From: Anodontia alba
Lineage: Eukaryota; Mollusca; Bivalvia; Lucinida; Lucinidae
Assembly (NCBI GenBank): GCA_964016985.1
Contig: OZ024823.1
Location: forward strand, 64,996,514 to 65,060,513
DNA length: 64,000 nucleotides
Reading direction: 5' to 3'
Below the pieces are notes generated by a model that saw nothing but the letters and a program-made list of their open reading frames with translations, was not told where the DNA came from and ran no database searches. Below are positions 42,720 through 53,329 of the stretch, piece after piece (position 1 is the stretch's first letter; each line of letters starts with the position of its first letter). Made by a program: the position numbers and the translations under genes.

Positions 42720-45020
42720 TATCCCCCAACCGATAGGTTCGGGGGATATAGATAGGTTCAGGGGATATAGCGATCAGTATGGTGTCTGTCAGTCCGTCCA
42801 TCCGTAGATGCATCCTTGTGCGCTCCATAACTTTGATACCCTAAGACATATTTTGATAATATTTGGTAGGAATGTAGAGGAGGATCAGTAGGCGTGTCAT
42901 GTGCAAGAGAGACAACTCTCACTGTCTTCATTATGTATTTATCTCCCCAGAAGCCAAAATCTTGTGCAGGCCATAACTCCCATACTGTTTGAGATAATTT
43001 GATAATATTTGGTAGGGATGAAGAGGAGGACCAGTAGGCATGTCGCGTGCATGAGAGACAACTCTCACTTTATTCATTTTGTAGTTATCTCCCCTGAAGC
43101 AGAAATTGTAGCCTCATCCTTGTGCGCTCCATAACTTTGATACCCTTAGACGTATTTTGATAATATATGGTAGGAATGTAGAGGAGGACCAGTAGGTATA
43201 TCACATGCAAGAGAGACAACCCTCACTGTTGTCATTACATAGTAATCTCCCCTGAAGCCGAAATCTTGTGCAGGCCATAACTCCCATACTGTTTGAGATA
43301 ATTTGATAGTGTTTGGTAGGAATGAAGAGGAGGACCAGTAGGCATCGCATGCAAGAGAGACAACTCTCACTTTATTCGTTATGTAGTTATCTCCCCTGAA
43401 GCAGAAATTGTAGACTCATCTTTGTGCGCTCCATAATGTTGATACCCTTAGACATATTTTGGTAATATTTGGTAAGAATGAAGAGGAGGACCAGTAGGCG
43501 TGTCACTTGCAAGAGAGACAACTCTCACTTCCTTCTTTATGTAGTCATCTCCCCTGAAGATGAAATCTTGTGCAGGCAATAACTCCCATACTGTTTGAGG
43601 AAATATGATATTTGGTAGGGATGAAGAGTAGAACCAGCAGGCGTCTTGGGTGCAAGAGAGACAACTTTCACTTCGTTATGTAGTCATCTCCCCTGAAACA
43701 GAAATCTTTTAGATGCAGCCTTGTGTACTCCATAAATTTGGTATCCTTAGACATAATTTGATAATATTTTGTAGAAATGAAGAGGCGGACCAGTAGGCAT
43801 GTCGTGTGCAGGAGAGACAACTCTCACTTTCTTCATTATGTAGTTTTCTCCCCTGGGCCAAAATCTTGTGTGCTCCATATTTTTGATACCCTTAGACATA
43901 TTTTGATAATGTTTGGTAGAAATAAAGAAGGGGACCAGTATGCGTGTCCTGTGAAAGAGACACAACTCTCACTTTCTTCATTATGTAGTTGTCTCCCCTG
44001 AAGCCGAAATCTTGTGCTGGCCATAACTCCCATACTGTTTGAGATAATATGATAATATTTGGTAGAGATGAAGAGGAGGACCAGTAGGCATGTCACAAGC
44101 AAGAGACACAGTTCTCGCTTTTTTCTTCGATATGTAGTTATCTCCTCTGAAGCCAAGATCTTGTGCACTACATAACTTTGATACTCTAAGACATATTTTA
44201 ATAACGTTTTGTTTCTACAAAGCTTGTCACATGCAAGAGAGACAACTCTCACTTCATTATATAGTTATCTCCCCTGAAGCCAAAATCTTGTGCACTCCAT
44301 AACTTTGATACTTTTAGTCATATTTTGATGTTTGGTAGAAGTGAAGAGGAGGACCAGTAGACATGTCCTGTGCAAGAGAGACAACTCTCACTTTCTTCGT
44401 TATGTAGTTATCTCCCCTGAAGCCGAAATCTTGTGCAGGCCATAACTCCAATACTGTTTGAGATAATATGATAATATTTTGTAGAGATGAAGAAGAGGAT
44501 CATTAGGTATGTCACATGCAAGAGAGACAACTCTCACTTTCTTCTTCATTATATAGTTATCTCCCCTTAAGCCAAAATCTCGTGCATTCCATAACTTTGA
44601 TACCCTTAGACATAATTTGATAATATTTGGTAGAGGCATTGGTATCGAACAGTGGGTGTGTCACATGTAAGAGAGACAACCTCTGCTGTGGTTGCTTTTC
44701 TAGTTACCTCCCCTTAATGAATTTCTAAGCTAAACCCTTGAGTATGTAGTTTGAAATATTTTGATAATATTTGGTAGAGGCACAGATAAGGACCAGTAGG
44801 CATGTCGTGTTCAAGAGTACTCTCACTTTCTCCATTATGTACTTATCTCCCTGATGCCGAAATCTTGTGCAGGCCATAACTCCCATACTGTTTGAGATAA
44901 CTTGATATTTTTTGGTAGGGACATATATCAGGTCAAGAAGGTGTGTAGCATGCAAGAAGGACAACTTCTACTCTGTCGATTTTTTACCTTAATAAACGTA
45001 CAGCAAGTTCCTTTACCTTT
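42720..45020 (+). mobile_element. Hairpin-ended element, family II, with about 150 bp core, 3'-truncated
   Basis: 5' hairpin TATCCCCCAACCGATAGGTT with TCGGGGGATATAG, partly duplicated, then GTCAGTCCGTCCATCCG. Roughly 14 units follow on CATAACTCCCATACTGTTTG, GAGATAATTTGATAATATTTGG, GAGGAGGACCAGTAGGC and GAGAGACAACTCTCAC. Unlike 38242-42628, the core wording differs while the 5' end is shared. It is cut where the LINE 3' tail begins at 45021. Confidence 0.75.
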
Positions 45021-45049
45021 CATATATATCATCATAATCGGATTTTTGA

Positions 45050-46977
45050 TTAACGTGCAGGTACAGGAGCAACATCCACATCAGTGGGCCCCCTTCCAGA
45101 TAGCTGGCTTGCTGCACGCATGGCAGATCTCACACCTGATCTCCAGGTACGTCTATCATGAGGGTTGATAGCCGAGAGCTTCCACTTTCTGCAATCCCTC
45201 TCTGTCAGCTGCTTCCATGTCATTTTGGGCCTCCCAGGCCCACGCTTTCCATCAGCCTGTATGTCAAAGGCTGTCTTGACTGCACCACTGGAGTGTTCCA
45301 TATGTCCATACCATCGGAGTCTTCTCTCCTTCAGAATGAGGTCCAGATCCTCAATGCCAAGCCGCACAAGTAGCTCATTGGACCTGGTGGTGACAGTGTC
45401 TTGCGGCCTGACATTGCAGATCTGTCTGATCATTGCCCTGTCATTTCGCTGCAGACGCTGGAGGTTCGGCTTTGTCAATGGCCAAGTCTCGCTGGCATGG
45501 AGCATTGCGCTCCGCACACAAGAGCTGTACATACGGCCACATGTTTTGAAAGAGAGGTAGCGTGAAGAGAGGACTGGTAGCAGATCCTTGAACTTCTTCC
45601 AGGCGGTTTTCACACGTGTTGTGGTTGAAAGTTCACAGCCACCTGCTGCTGAGGGCATGTCTCCTAGGTAGCAAAAGGAAGCTACCACCTCAAGCTTGTC
45701 AGGTCCGACCTGGACGTCCTTTTGTGGTCTGCCATCCAAGGGGCGTGCAGTTCCCTGGCACCGTGTACATCTGTAGTCAGGGTCCTTTTTCAAGCGCTTG
45801 AGCCCACTGCATTTCTTGTGCACCCAGTGCTTGCAGCCATTGCAGAAGATGCTGTTGCTGCCCACTCCAGTGCGACAGACAGCACATGGAAACTCGCCTG
45901 AACTCTGCAGGAGGTCCAGTCCCGTACCGCAGATCATGATCTTTGTCTTTCCTGCATTTACTCTCAGTCCTTTCTTCTCCATTGCTTCTTTCCAAGTCAA
46001 GAGCCTCCTGACACATTCCTCAAGCGGTTCAGTGATGATAACAAGGTCATCGGCATAGAGGTCCTCCCAGGGGACCCCAGAGCGGAACTCTCGTGATAGG
46101 GCTTCAAGCACAATGATGAAGAGCAGCGGGCTGAGTACTGATCCTTGGTGAACACCAATCTTCACTTCAAACTCTTCACTTTACCCCTCACCAACACGGA
46201 CATGGCTCCGTGCATTTGCATACATCCCCTGCACCAGTCGCACAATCTACTCCTCCACACCAAGTTTTCTCAGCGCCCACCAGATGACCTTCTGAGGTAC
46301 TCGATCAAACACCTTCTCCAGGTCTACGAAAGCCATGTAGAGTCTCTTATTGGCAGTTAGATACCTCTCTTGCAGCTGCCTGACAACAAAGATTGCGTCT
46401 GTAGTGCCTCTGCCTGGGACGAAGCTTTGCCAGCCTTCATCTGTGAGATAGCCTTCTTAACCATATCAATGGTGATTGGGATGGGCGGGCCTTCCACTGG
46501 TGGTTGATATGACAGGTGGTCTGGGTCCCAGTCAAACTCAACGTTGAGAAGCCTTTGGTAGTGCTCTAGCCAGGCCTTCTGCTTTGAGTCTTCGCTCATT
46601 GACATCTCTCCTGCATCATTCTTCACAGGTTTGTCATCAACAACATCAGTGTTCTCTCTTCTAAACTGGTTAGCAAGGCGGTAGACTTCTGAAGACTTGG
46701 GGTCAATATTCTCGTAGACCTTGTCGGCTTCTTGACGAGCATGGTGCACTGCATGTCTGGCATATCATTTGGCTGCATCATATGATGCCCTAGTGCCTTT
46801 ACTAGCCTTCCAGGCATTGAAAGCTGTCCGCTTGGCAGCAATGGCCTTTTCCACCTGTTCATTCCACCACCAGGTTTCACGACGCCAACGGTGTGGCCGA
46901 GTTGTGCCACATACCTCCTCAATTATCTTGAGCAGTCCAGTCTTGATGTTGTTCCAGATATCCTCAGTGGCACCCAT
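45050..46977 (-). pseudogene. RTE-like reverse transcriptase with PHD-like finger
   Basis: Read from 46977: TTRPHRWRRETWWWNEQVEK, then QLPVEGPP-type linker and KKAISQMKAGKA, where a deletion joins to PGRGTTDA-like sequence in another frame. A TAC-to-TAA stop lies in GEG*SEEF near 46180. From 46165 the frame is open for 371 residues: QGSVLSPLLF, YADDLVII (catalytic Asp pair, about residue 38), CAVC...CNGC...HKKC...CTRC (C-x2-C-x10-C-x2-C-x4-H-x2-C-x13-C-x2-C), CYLGDMPSAAGG, SSCVRSAMLHASETWPLTKP, IRQICNVRPQDTVTTRSNEL, RLRWYGHMEHSS, KMTWKQLTERDCRKWKL. The last part resembles the C-terminal region of many LINE proteins. It would act as target-primed reverse transcriptase. Confidence 0.88.
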
Positions 46978-48264
46978 CAGCTACACCTGCAGATGTGCTC
47001 ACGTGCAAGTTGAAGACCTCCTGGAAATGATTGCTTGTCTGAGGGTCTTTAAGCTTCCAAACTTTGAGGCGAGGGGTGAACTTGCGCTTGGATTTTGGAG
47101 GCACATCAATCCTCATGTCACATACAAGAAGCTGATGTTGCAGAGCTACTTCCTCACCAGGGATCCCTTTTACATCTGTGACAAGTTTGCGCATGGTCCT
47201 ACGGAAAAGGATGAAGTCTATCTGCGTGGCTATGTTTTTCCAGACTTGTATGTGATGAGATGGCTGTCACGTTTCTTGAAACATGTGTTCCCAAGAAGCA
47301 GGTCAAATGCTAGGGCGTACTCTAGGATTCTCTCACCCTCAACATCTGGTTTCGGCCTGCCATACCCCATCCCACCATGCACTTCCCTGTATCCAGTGCC
47401 TGCCTGGGGGGGTGGTCGGGTGGTGCGAAGGTGCTGTGTATCTTACATCACCGGGGCGTCCAACTGATATTGGCTTACAGTTGGGCAAGGCCTGCTATCC
47501 TTGTAGTGGGTAAGGGTAGAGGGGGAATGTTTTTATTTCTTCTGTTTCTTCACTTTCATTCCTGTTCCTCTTTCTTCCCTGTCCCTCTCTTTCATCTCCT
47601 CTACTCTCTCTTCTATCTCTTTTCTCCCTTTCTCTGGGAGACGACACAAAATGACCCTCAAGGGTTGACGTGTCGTTAAACCCCAACACAATCAATATCC
47701 AGTGCCTGCACGGCCAACATGGCCGTTCCAATCTCCACATGGGATCAGAAATTCTGATGCTGGGATCCTGGCAGTCACAGCACGCAGCTGATCAAAGAAC
47801 AGGTCCTTAACCTCATCACTTAGACCACTCTGTGGGGCATACACAGACAGAAAGGTAACCACACGCTGGCCGACTATGAGTTTCACTAAAATAATTCTGT
47901 CGGAGACTCTCTGAACCTCAAAAACTTTCTCTATCCACTCTTCTGCCACAAACACTCCTACACCAGCTGTGCCTTTGTCGTTTCCTGACCAGTAAAGCTT
48001 GTACCTGGTGTCCTTGCCCTTGATTGTGCAGCAGCTGCCACCACAGTATCTGGTCTCCTGAATGCAGCAGACATCCACTTTCCTGCGGGATAGTGTTTCC
48101 ACTACCTCGCAAACTCTTCCTCTCAGGGTGTTCACATTGAGTGTTCCCACCCTGAATTTCCTCGGGTGCTTGCTGGATTCGCCACAATGGCCCGACCCTG
48201 CTTCCCACACCTGACAGGAGGCCAAGCCGGAGACGTTACCAACAGCTTTGATGTCTTTTGGCAC
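46978..48264 (-). pseudogene. RTE-like LINE endonuclease, split by a SINE
   Basis: The ATG at 48264 begins MPKDIKAVGNVSG. Endonuclease motifs follow: RVGTLNVNTLRG, DVCCIQETRY (catalytic Glu), FLSVYAPQSG, and CGDWNGHVGR (about residue 177). The SINE at 47404-47695 interrupts it directly afterwards. Beyond the insert the frame resumes with GFGRPKPDVEGERILEYAL-like sequence, FDLLLGNTCF, HLITYKSG, DFILFRRTMRKLVTDV and PGEEVALQHQLLVCDM (47194 downward). In a live element it nicks the target. The first 280 bases upstream look like 5' untranslated sequence. Confidence 0.85.
47404..47695 (+). mobile_element. SINE with 14 bp target duplication in the LINE endonuclease
   Basis: Flanked by TATCCAGTGCCTGC at 47390-47403 and 47696-47709. 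The head GGTGGTCGGGTGGTGCGAAG and CATCACCGGGGCGTCC is only weakly tRNA-like. The body has CAACTGATATTGGCTTACAG and a pyrimidine-rich middle. The tail is GACGTGTCGTTAAACCCCAA then CACAATCAA. A related, shorter copy lies reversed at 52852-53010. ORFs on both strands here are spurious. Confidence 0.85.
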
Positions 48265-48545
48265 CGCCTAACTCTGAACCTATTTTTCTGCTTGCCATGT
48301 AAGATTTTGGAACAATTGTTTTTTACGGGATCGCCTGTCCTAGCTGACATCCCAACTCAGTTCTTTTACGGTATCTGAGTATGCACGCCGTTCCCGCACT
48401 CGGGCAGTGTGCTTTGCCGTTGTCCTTATAAAGAAAGGATCGTCCGCCAAACCACAACAGCTAGAACACCAAGCCATCAGTCTGTAGATGATTGCTGCCT
48501 AGCTCTGCCACCCAGGTTGTGGCAGCCTCGTTACCCTGAAGACAT

Positions 48546-48735
48546 TTACAAGGCATTTATTTTTGCTATTATTTCTGAATATGTACACTCACAAATTCAA
48601 AGTATTTGCAAATATTGTGTATCCTGTACAAATTATCACATCAGAAGTAATTATTAGATGATTTTGACAAAAATAAAAAAAATAAATAAAAGAACACGCA
48701 AAAATAAAATCATTCACAGTACACCTATTTTTATA
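48546..48735. other. Unassigned spacer
   Basis: AT-rich spacer between the LINE 5' end and the next element. Nothing recognised. Confidence 0.5.
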
Positions 48736-50469
48736 AGCTCACCTGAGCTATGCTCAGGATGAGCTATTGTGATCACTTTTCGTCCGTCGTCCGTCCGTCC
48801 ATGCGTCCGTCCGTTAACATTTTCAAACGACTTCTCATCTGAAGCCGCTGAGCCAATTTTGCTCAAATTTCATATGGAGCCTCCTTAGGGTAGGACAACG
48901 AAAAATTGCTAAAATGGTCGCGGTCTGTTGACCAGGATGGCCGCCACACCCATATATGGTAAAAACCTTTAAAAATATTGCTAAAAGAATTGTCGTACAT
49001 TGACATTTGACCTTTTTACGGCAAGGTCAAGTTTGCTTCCCTATGCATTTGTATGGGAAAACCTTTAAAAATCTTCTTTTTCAAAACCGAGTATGCCTTA
49101 TGGCTGAATCTTTGCATATATCATCGGGAACAGGAGGGCTACCAAAATTGCTAAAATAATGGTCGTACATTGACATTTGACCTTTTTACGGTAAGGTAAA
49201 TTTTGCTTCCTTATGCATTTGTATGGGAAAAATGTTCAGAATTTCAAACAACTTCTCCTTTGGAGCCTCTGGGCCAATTTTGCTCAAATTTCATATGGAG
49301 CCTCCTTAGGTAGGGGGAACAAGATTGCTAAAATGGTCACGGTTCATTGACCAAGATGGCCGCCATGCCCATATATGGTAAAAACCTTTAAAAATCTTCT
49401 TCTCTAGAACCGAGGATGCTTTGGGGCTGAATGTTTACATAAATCATCGGGGACAGGGGGTCTACCAAAGTTGCTAAAATAATGGTCATACATTGACATT
49501 TGACCTTTTTACAGCAAGGTCAAGTTTGCTTCCTTATGCATTTGTATGGGAAAAAACATTTAAAAATCTTATTCTCCAAAACCGAGGATGGCTTGTGGCT
49601 GAATCTTTGCATATATCATCTGGAACGGGCAGTCTACCAAAGTTGCTAAAATAATTATCATACATTGACATTTAACCTTTCTACAGCGAGGTCAAGTTTG
49701 CTTCTGTATGCATTTGTATGGGCCCCATACATTTGTATGGAAAAAATGTTGATAATTTCAATGGCTTTTCCTCTGAAGCCTCCGGGCCAGTGTTGCTCAA
49801 ATTTCATGTGGAGCCTCCGTGGGCAGGAGAATGAAAGATTGCTAAAATGGGTATGGTCCATTGATCAAAATGGCTGCCATGCCCATATATGGTAAAAACC
49901 TTTAAAAACCTTCTTCTCCATAACCAAATAAGCCCTGGGTCCTAATCTTTGCACAAATTATGGGGGACAGGAGATCTACCAAAATTGCTAAAATGATGGT
50001 TCTATGTTGACATTTGACCTTTTTACCTCCAAGGTCAAATTTGCTTCCCCATTTGTATGGGCCATATACATTTATATTGAAAGTATCGAAGTGACTTGTA
50101 GAGCAACAGTAGTTAAAATTGTTCTGATTGGAAATCTGAGATGGCCATCATCTGGTTTATATTTATAATATTTCCCTGCCACTGTGCTGTTTACTTGTAT
50201 AAAATCATGATTCTTCAGAAACCACTTAGCCAATTTCCACCAAATTTCACATTGATCCTTCTGTTGAAATGTGATTGATAGTTTATTCAAATGATCATTC
50301 TCCATTGACTGTCAGGCCCATATATTCTTCTTCAAAACTAAGAACTGCTCAAATGATGATATTTTCATTAGTTGCGATGATAGGATTGGAAAAATGTTGC
50401 ATAACATCTGCATGTCTGCAGTGGCTATGTCACTCAAGTGAGCGAACCGTGGCTCGTGGGCCTCTTGTT
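48736..50469 (+). mobile_element. Hairpin-ended element, family I ends, third core type (copy 4)
   Basis: The 5' hairpin AGCTCACCTGAGCTATGCTC with AGGATGAGC is followed by TCGTCCGTCCGTCCATGC. The core alternates units with CATTGACATTTGACCTTTTT, AGGTCAAGTTTGCTTCC, CATTTGTATGGGAAA and TTGACCAAGATGGCCGCCAT. The 3' end has CACTCAAGTGAGCG and CGTGGCTCGTGGGCCTCTTGTT. The ends belong to the same family as 7598, 28963 and 33665, but the core differs. Non-coding. Confidence 0.8.
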
Positions 50470-50661
50470 TTCACTTATTATTTTGGTCACATTTCATACT
50501 GGTCACATTTCATACTATCTTTTTACTTTGCTCTCGTTCAATATTTCCATGATATTGATTAAAATACACTCAATTTAGAAATGGCGGTTTGGTCGGGGGA
50601 TTTGCCATCTCCTGTGATGGCTATTTTTTCAACAGAAGATCACAATTTTTACTCATTTATT
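50470..50661. other. Fragment of a hairpin-element 3' end
   Basis: TTGGTCGGGGGATTTGCCAT and CTCCTGTGATGGCTATTTTT match 41300-41340 and include a GCCATCTCCTGTGATGGC hairpin. This is probably the 3' end of another member, otherwise lost. Confidence 0.5.
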
Positions 50662-50972
50662 AGCTTGCCTGGACAAAGTCCAGGAAGAGCTATTGCACTA
50701 GCGTCGGCGTCGGTGTCCACATTTACGTTAAAGTTTTTTAAGAGTTTATATTTTCCAGACCATTTGATAGATTTAGTCTATATTTGGTATGATGATAGAT
50801 ATAGTCCAAATTTTTATTCAGCAATACCCCAGCCCATTACTGCAAAGTCAAGGTCAGGTCAAGGTCATGGGCTTAGAAATTTTTAATGTTAAAGATTTTT
50901 TAGAGCTCATATTTTCTAAAGTATATGATGGATTTTGTTTATGTAACAGGTGAAAAAATTCTATTCACCAAT

Positions 50973-51046
50973 GCCGCAGCCGGGGATCAAACCCGGGCCG
51001 TCTGCGTGACAGGCCAACACTCTACCTCGTCGCTATAAAAGCCGGC
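50973..51046 (-). ncRNA. tRNA-Asp-like sequence inside the 3' LTR
   Basis: 74 bases on the minus strand, from GCCGGCTTTTATAGCG to GGCTGCGGC. The T arm is perfect (CCGGG TTTGATC CCCGG). The anticodon region GCCTGTCACGC is identical to that of tRNA-Asp(GTC). The outer four acceptor pairs form, but the inner three and parts of the D and anticodon stems do not, so it is not a functional tRNA gene. TTTGATC supplies a pol III B-box-like element and TAGCGACGAGGTAGAG a weak A box. The other LTR has the same segment at 51232-51305. Confidence 0.65.
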
Positions 51047-51094
51047 TTGTACAGCAAGGCAGTGCAAGGGTATCATATACCTATCACCACTACA

Positions 51095-51107
51095 TATTCC
51101 CCCTCCA
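51095..51107 (-). promoter_or_regulatory. TRIM polypurine tract
   Basis: Minus strand TGGAGGGGGAATA directly before the 3' LTR start TGTAGTGG, placed as a plus-strand primer site. Confidence 0.75.
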
Positions 51108-51187
51108 TTTTTAGATTCGTCCGCGAATCTCAATTTGAGCAGCCATTCAATTCCAGGCCACCAAGCCTATCAAATGGGGTTATTTAT

Positions 51188-51198
51188 GTTGGGCGCCA
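51188..51198 (-). promoter_or_regulatory. TRIM primer binding site, tRNA-Lys type
   Basis: Minus strand TGGCGCCCAAC, complementary to the 3' end (GTTGGGCGCCA) of tRNA-Lys1,2. It begins two bases inside the 5' LTR, the usual spacing. Confidence 0.8.
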
Positions 51199-51200
51199 GA

Positions 51201-51353
51201 TGTAACAGGTGAAAAAATTCTAATCACCAATGCCGCAGCCGGGGATCAAACCTGGGCCGTCTGCATGACAGGCCAACACTCTACCATGTTGCTATAAAAG
51301 CCGGCTTGTACCACAAGGCAGTACAAGGGTATCATATACACATCACTACTACA
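51201..51353 (-). repeat. TRIM 5' LTR (minus-strand orientation)
   Basis: 153 bases, containing the second tRNA-like segment (51232-51305). It differs from the other LTR at about 12 positions, so the insertion is not recent if the LTRs were identical at birth. Confidence 0.85.
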
Positions 51354-52103
51354 TTTATATTTGATATGATGATACATTTCCAAAGTTTTATTCAGCAATA
51401 CCCTGCCCATGCCTATGACCTCAAGGTCAAGGTCACAGACTTAAAAGTTTTATATTAAAGTTTTTTAAGAGCTTGTATTTTCCAAACCATATGATGGATT
51501 GTGTTCATATTTGACATGATGATAGATACAGGTCCAAAGTTTTATTCAGCAATACTCACTGCCCTTGCCCATGGCCTCAAGGTCAAAGTTAAGAACTTAG
51601 AAATTTTATATTAAAGTGTTTTAAGAGCTCATATTTTCCAAACCATATGATAGATTTGGTTCATATTTGGAATGATAATAGATACAGGTCCAAAGTTTTA
51701 TTCATCATCACCCCCACCCATGCCTGTGACCTCAAGGTCAAGATCACAGACTTAGAAATTTTATAATTGATCCATGATAATGTCAAATTCATGACAACAA
51801 ATGACCAAACCATAGCACAAGAAATCCTATCAAGAGCTAAAATGCCATAACATTTCTTCTTACCGTAATGATTCAAAGTATTGGGACGGATAGGCCTAAG
51901 CAAACAGTGCAGACCCAGATCAGACTGGTCCTAAAGAGCACCCTGACACTCCAGTATCTCCCCAATTCCAGGCGAGCTATGCTGTCTGCTGACAGCTCTT
52001 GTAAATGTATATAGTTCCCTCAGCTACACATTGAAATGTTTCTGATCAGACAGTTTAATTATGGGACAAGATACCATACCTACGGTATCTTGTCCCTTCT
52101 CGT

Positions 52104-52740
52104 TTCATCTTATTTTGTCTTTACTATTTTGTTTGTTCCATTATAAGTTTTTCTTCTTTCAACCGGTTTAATTCAAGAATCAGTCTTCTTATTTCTGAAT
52201 AAAAGCCCATTTGGTGTGCACTTGTCTCATTTGCTTCAATGAAGCAATTCTAACAAGTACCCACAAAATAGGTTTCTAAAGAGAAATGAAAAAATACTCC
52301 TTAATTATCCTCATTATGAAATCTTTATTCTGTTATTGTTCTGCAGATCACAATCTTTCTCATTATAAATTAAATTGCTCCCAAACTTCACTCTACATAT
52401 ATATCTGAGGGCTTGCCATAATTGCAGGTTCAGGCTAGGTGCTACCATTACTAAAATGACTTATTTTAGCAAAATCAGAATATTTCACTGGTGATACATC
52501 AATAGACATTCATTCACCAGGGCCAGCGATTGCAAAGGCTAGTCTCTAGGTCTCACAAGTGATGTGAATCTAGCGACAGGGTCCTCAGAACTTTCAGCAG
52601 AGGATATAGATGCAGGAAGTCTTAAGAAACCAAGAGTTATGTTTGCTACATATGGGATAGTTTAGTTAGAGTGTGTAAGGTAAACAGTGACTTGCTGGAA
52701 TGGTAAGAAAACAATAAATAATGGATGGTTTCTAAAATTT
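52104..52740. other. Unassigned sequence
   Basis: It contains the TTTTCTTCTTTCAAC phrase that also follows family II 3' ends at 42350 and 42690, then AT-rich unique-looking sequence. No gene supported. Confidence 0.4.
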
Positions 52741-52749
52741 TTAATGACA

Positions 52750-53010
52750 AGCGTAGCCACGGTGTCTTGTCCCCCCTCTTGTTTTGATTTTTTTTGTTTG
52801 TCTGTGCCAATTTTTCTGTTCTGTTACAAGTGTTTTCTTCTTTCAACAAGCTAGATAGTAGAGGAGATGAAAGTGAAGGACAGGGGAGAAAGAAGAAAAT
52901 GAATGGAGGTGTAGAAACAGAAGAAATAACAATATTCCCACTCAACCATTACCTGCTGCAAGAACAGTAGGCCTTGCCCAACTGTAAGCCAATATCAGTT
53001 GGACACCCGC
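52750..53010. mobile_element. Family II 3' fragment and a reversed SINE relic
   Basis: CACGGTGTCTTGTCCCCCCT then CTTGTTTT (52758-52785) is a family II 3' end. From 52852 to 53010 the complement of CCAACTGATATTGGCTTACA and GTTGGGCAAGGCCTG matches the SINE at 47404-47695. Confidence 0.6.
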
Positions 53011-53329
53011 AAGATACACGACACCTTTGCCCCACCCAACCAACAGATAGGTTCAAGAGATATAGTGCTTCAAACAGGCTATGCTGATGCAAATGTTGAT
53101 GCCAAAGATGAAGCTGACACTGATGCAAATGGTATCCACACCAAAAACAATATGTCCCACTCCGCTTGTTGGGCGGACATAATAAACCAGCTATGGTATC
53201 TTGTCTACCTTGCCAAACCCACCAATTCTAACAAATTTTCAAAACTGTATTGTGTATCTCATTGACTTTGTTTGCATGCACATAGCTTGAACTTACCCAA
53301 ACAAGAATCAAAAGTGTAGGCAGAGGTAG

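Larger units (their letters stand above)
45021..48545 (-). mobile_element. RTE-like LINE, minus strand, near full length
   Basis: On the minus strand it starts near 48545, runs through endonuclease and RT, and ends in CCGATTATGATGATATATAT, the same 3' end as the plus-strand copies at 3777-7222. It includes a later SINE insertion (47404-47695) in the endonuclease and an internal deletion of about 260 bases in the RT (between KAGKA and VPGRG, near 46420). It is inactive but is the best-preserved member in the window. Confidence 0.88.
50942..51353 (-). mobile_element. TRIM-like miniature LTR element with tRNA-like sequence in its LTRs
   Basis: Two direct repeats of exactly 153 bases (50942-51094 and 51201-51353, 12 differences by my count) begin TGTAACAGGTG and end CTACA on the plus strand, that is TGTAG...TTACA on the minus strand. 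Between them are 106 bases. On the minus strand, the interior opens, two bases after the LTR, with TGGCGCCCAAC, the primer site used with tRNA-Lys1,2, and closes with TGGAGGGGGAATA, a polypurine tract abutting the downstream LTR. A 4 bp duplication TTTA flanks the whole (50938-50941, 51354-51357), and removing it restores the core unit. With 412 bp and no coding capacity it fits terminal-repeat retrotransposons in miniature, which depend on another element's proteins. Confidence 0.88.
50662..52103 (+). mobile_element. Hairpin-ended element, family III 5' end, interrupted by an LTR miniature
   Basis: 5' AGCTTGCCTGGACAAAGTCC folds with CAGG and is followed by AGAGCTATTGCACTAGCGTC, GGCGTCGGTGTCC. 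The core units are about 165 bases: TTTTAAGAGCTCATATTTTC, ATGATGGATTTTGTTCATAT, GGTCCAAAGTTTTATTCAGC, CTCAAGGTCAAGGTCACAG. The stretch ends with GGGACAAGATACCATACC pairing with GGTATCTTGTCCC then TTCTCGTTT (52066-52103), a family II 3' module, so ends of different families may be combined here. The TRIM at 50942-51353 lies in the second unit. Confidence 0.65.

Noticed and set aside
45165..48350. Plus-strand frames across the minus-strand LINE (for example 46769-47467)
   Set aside because: Antisense shadows of the LINE coding frames.
50942..51353. Two tandem tRNA-Asp-derived SINEs
   Set aside because: Equal 153 bp repeats with TG...CA ends, a primer site, a polypurine tract and one shared TSD fit a single miniature LTR element better.
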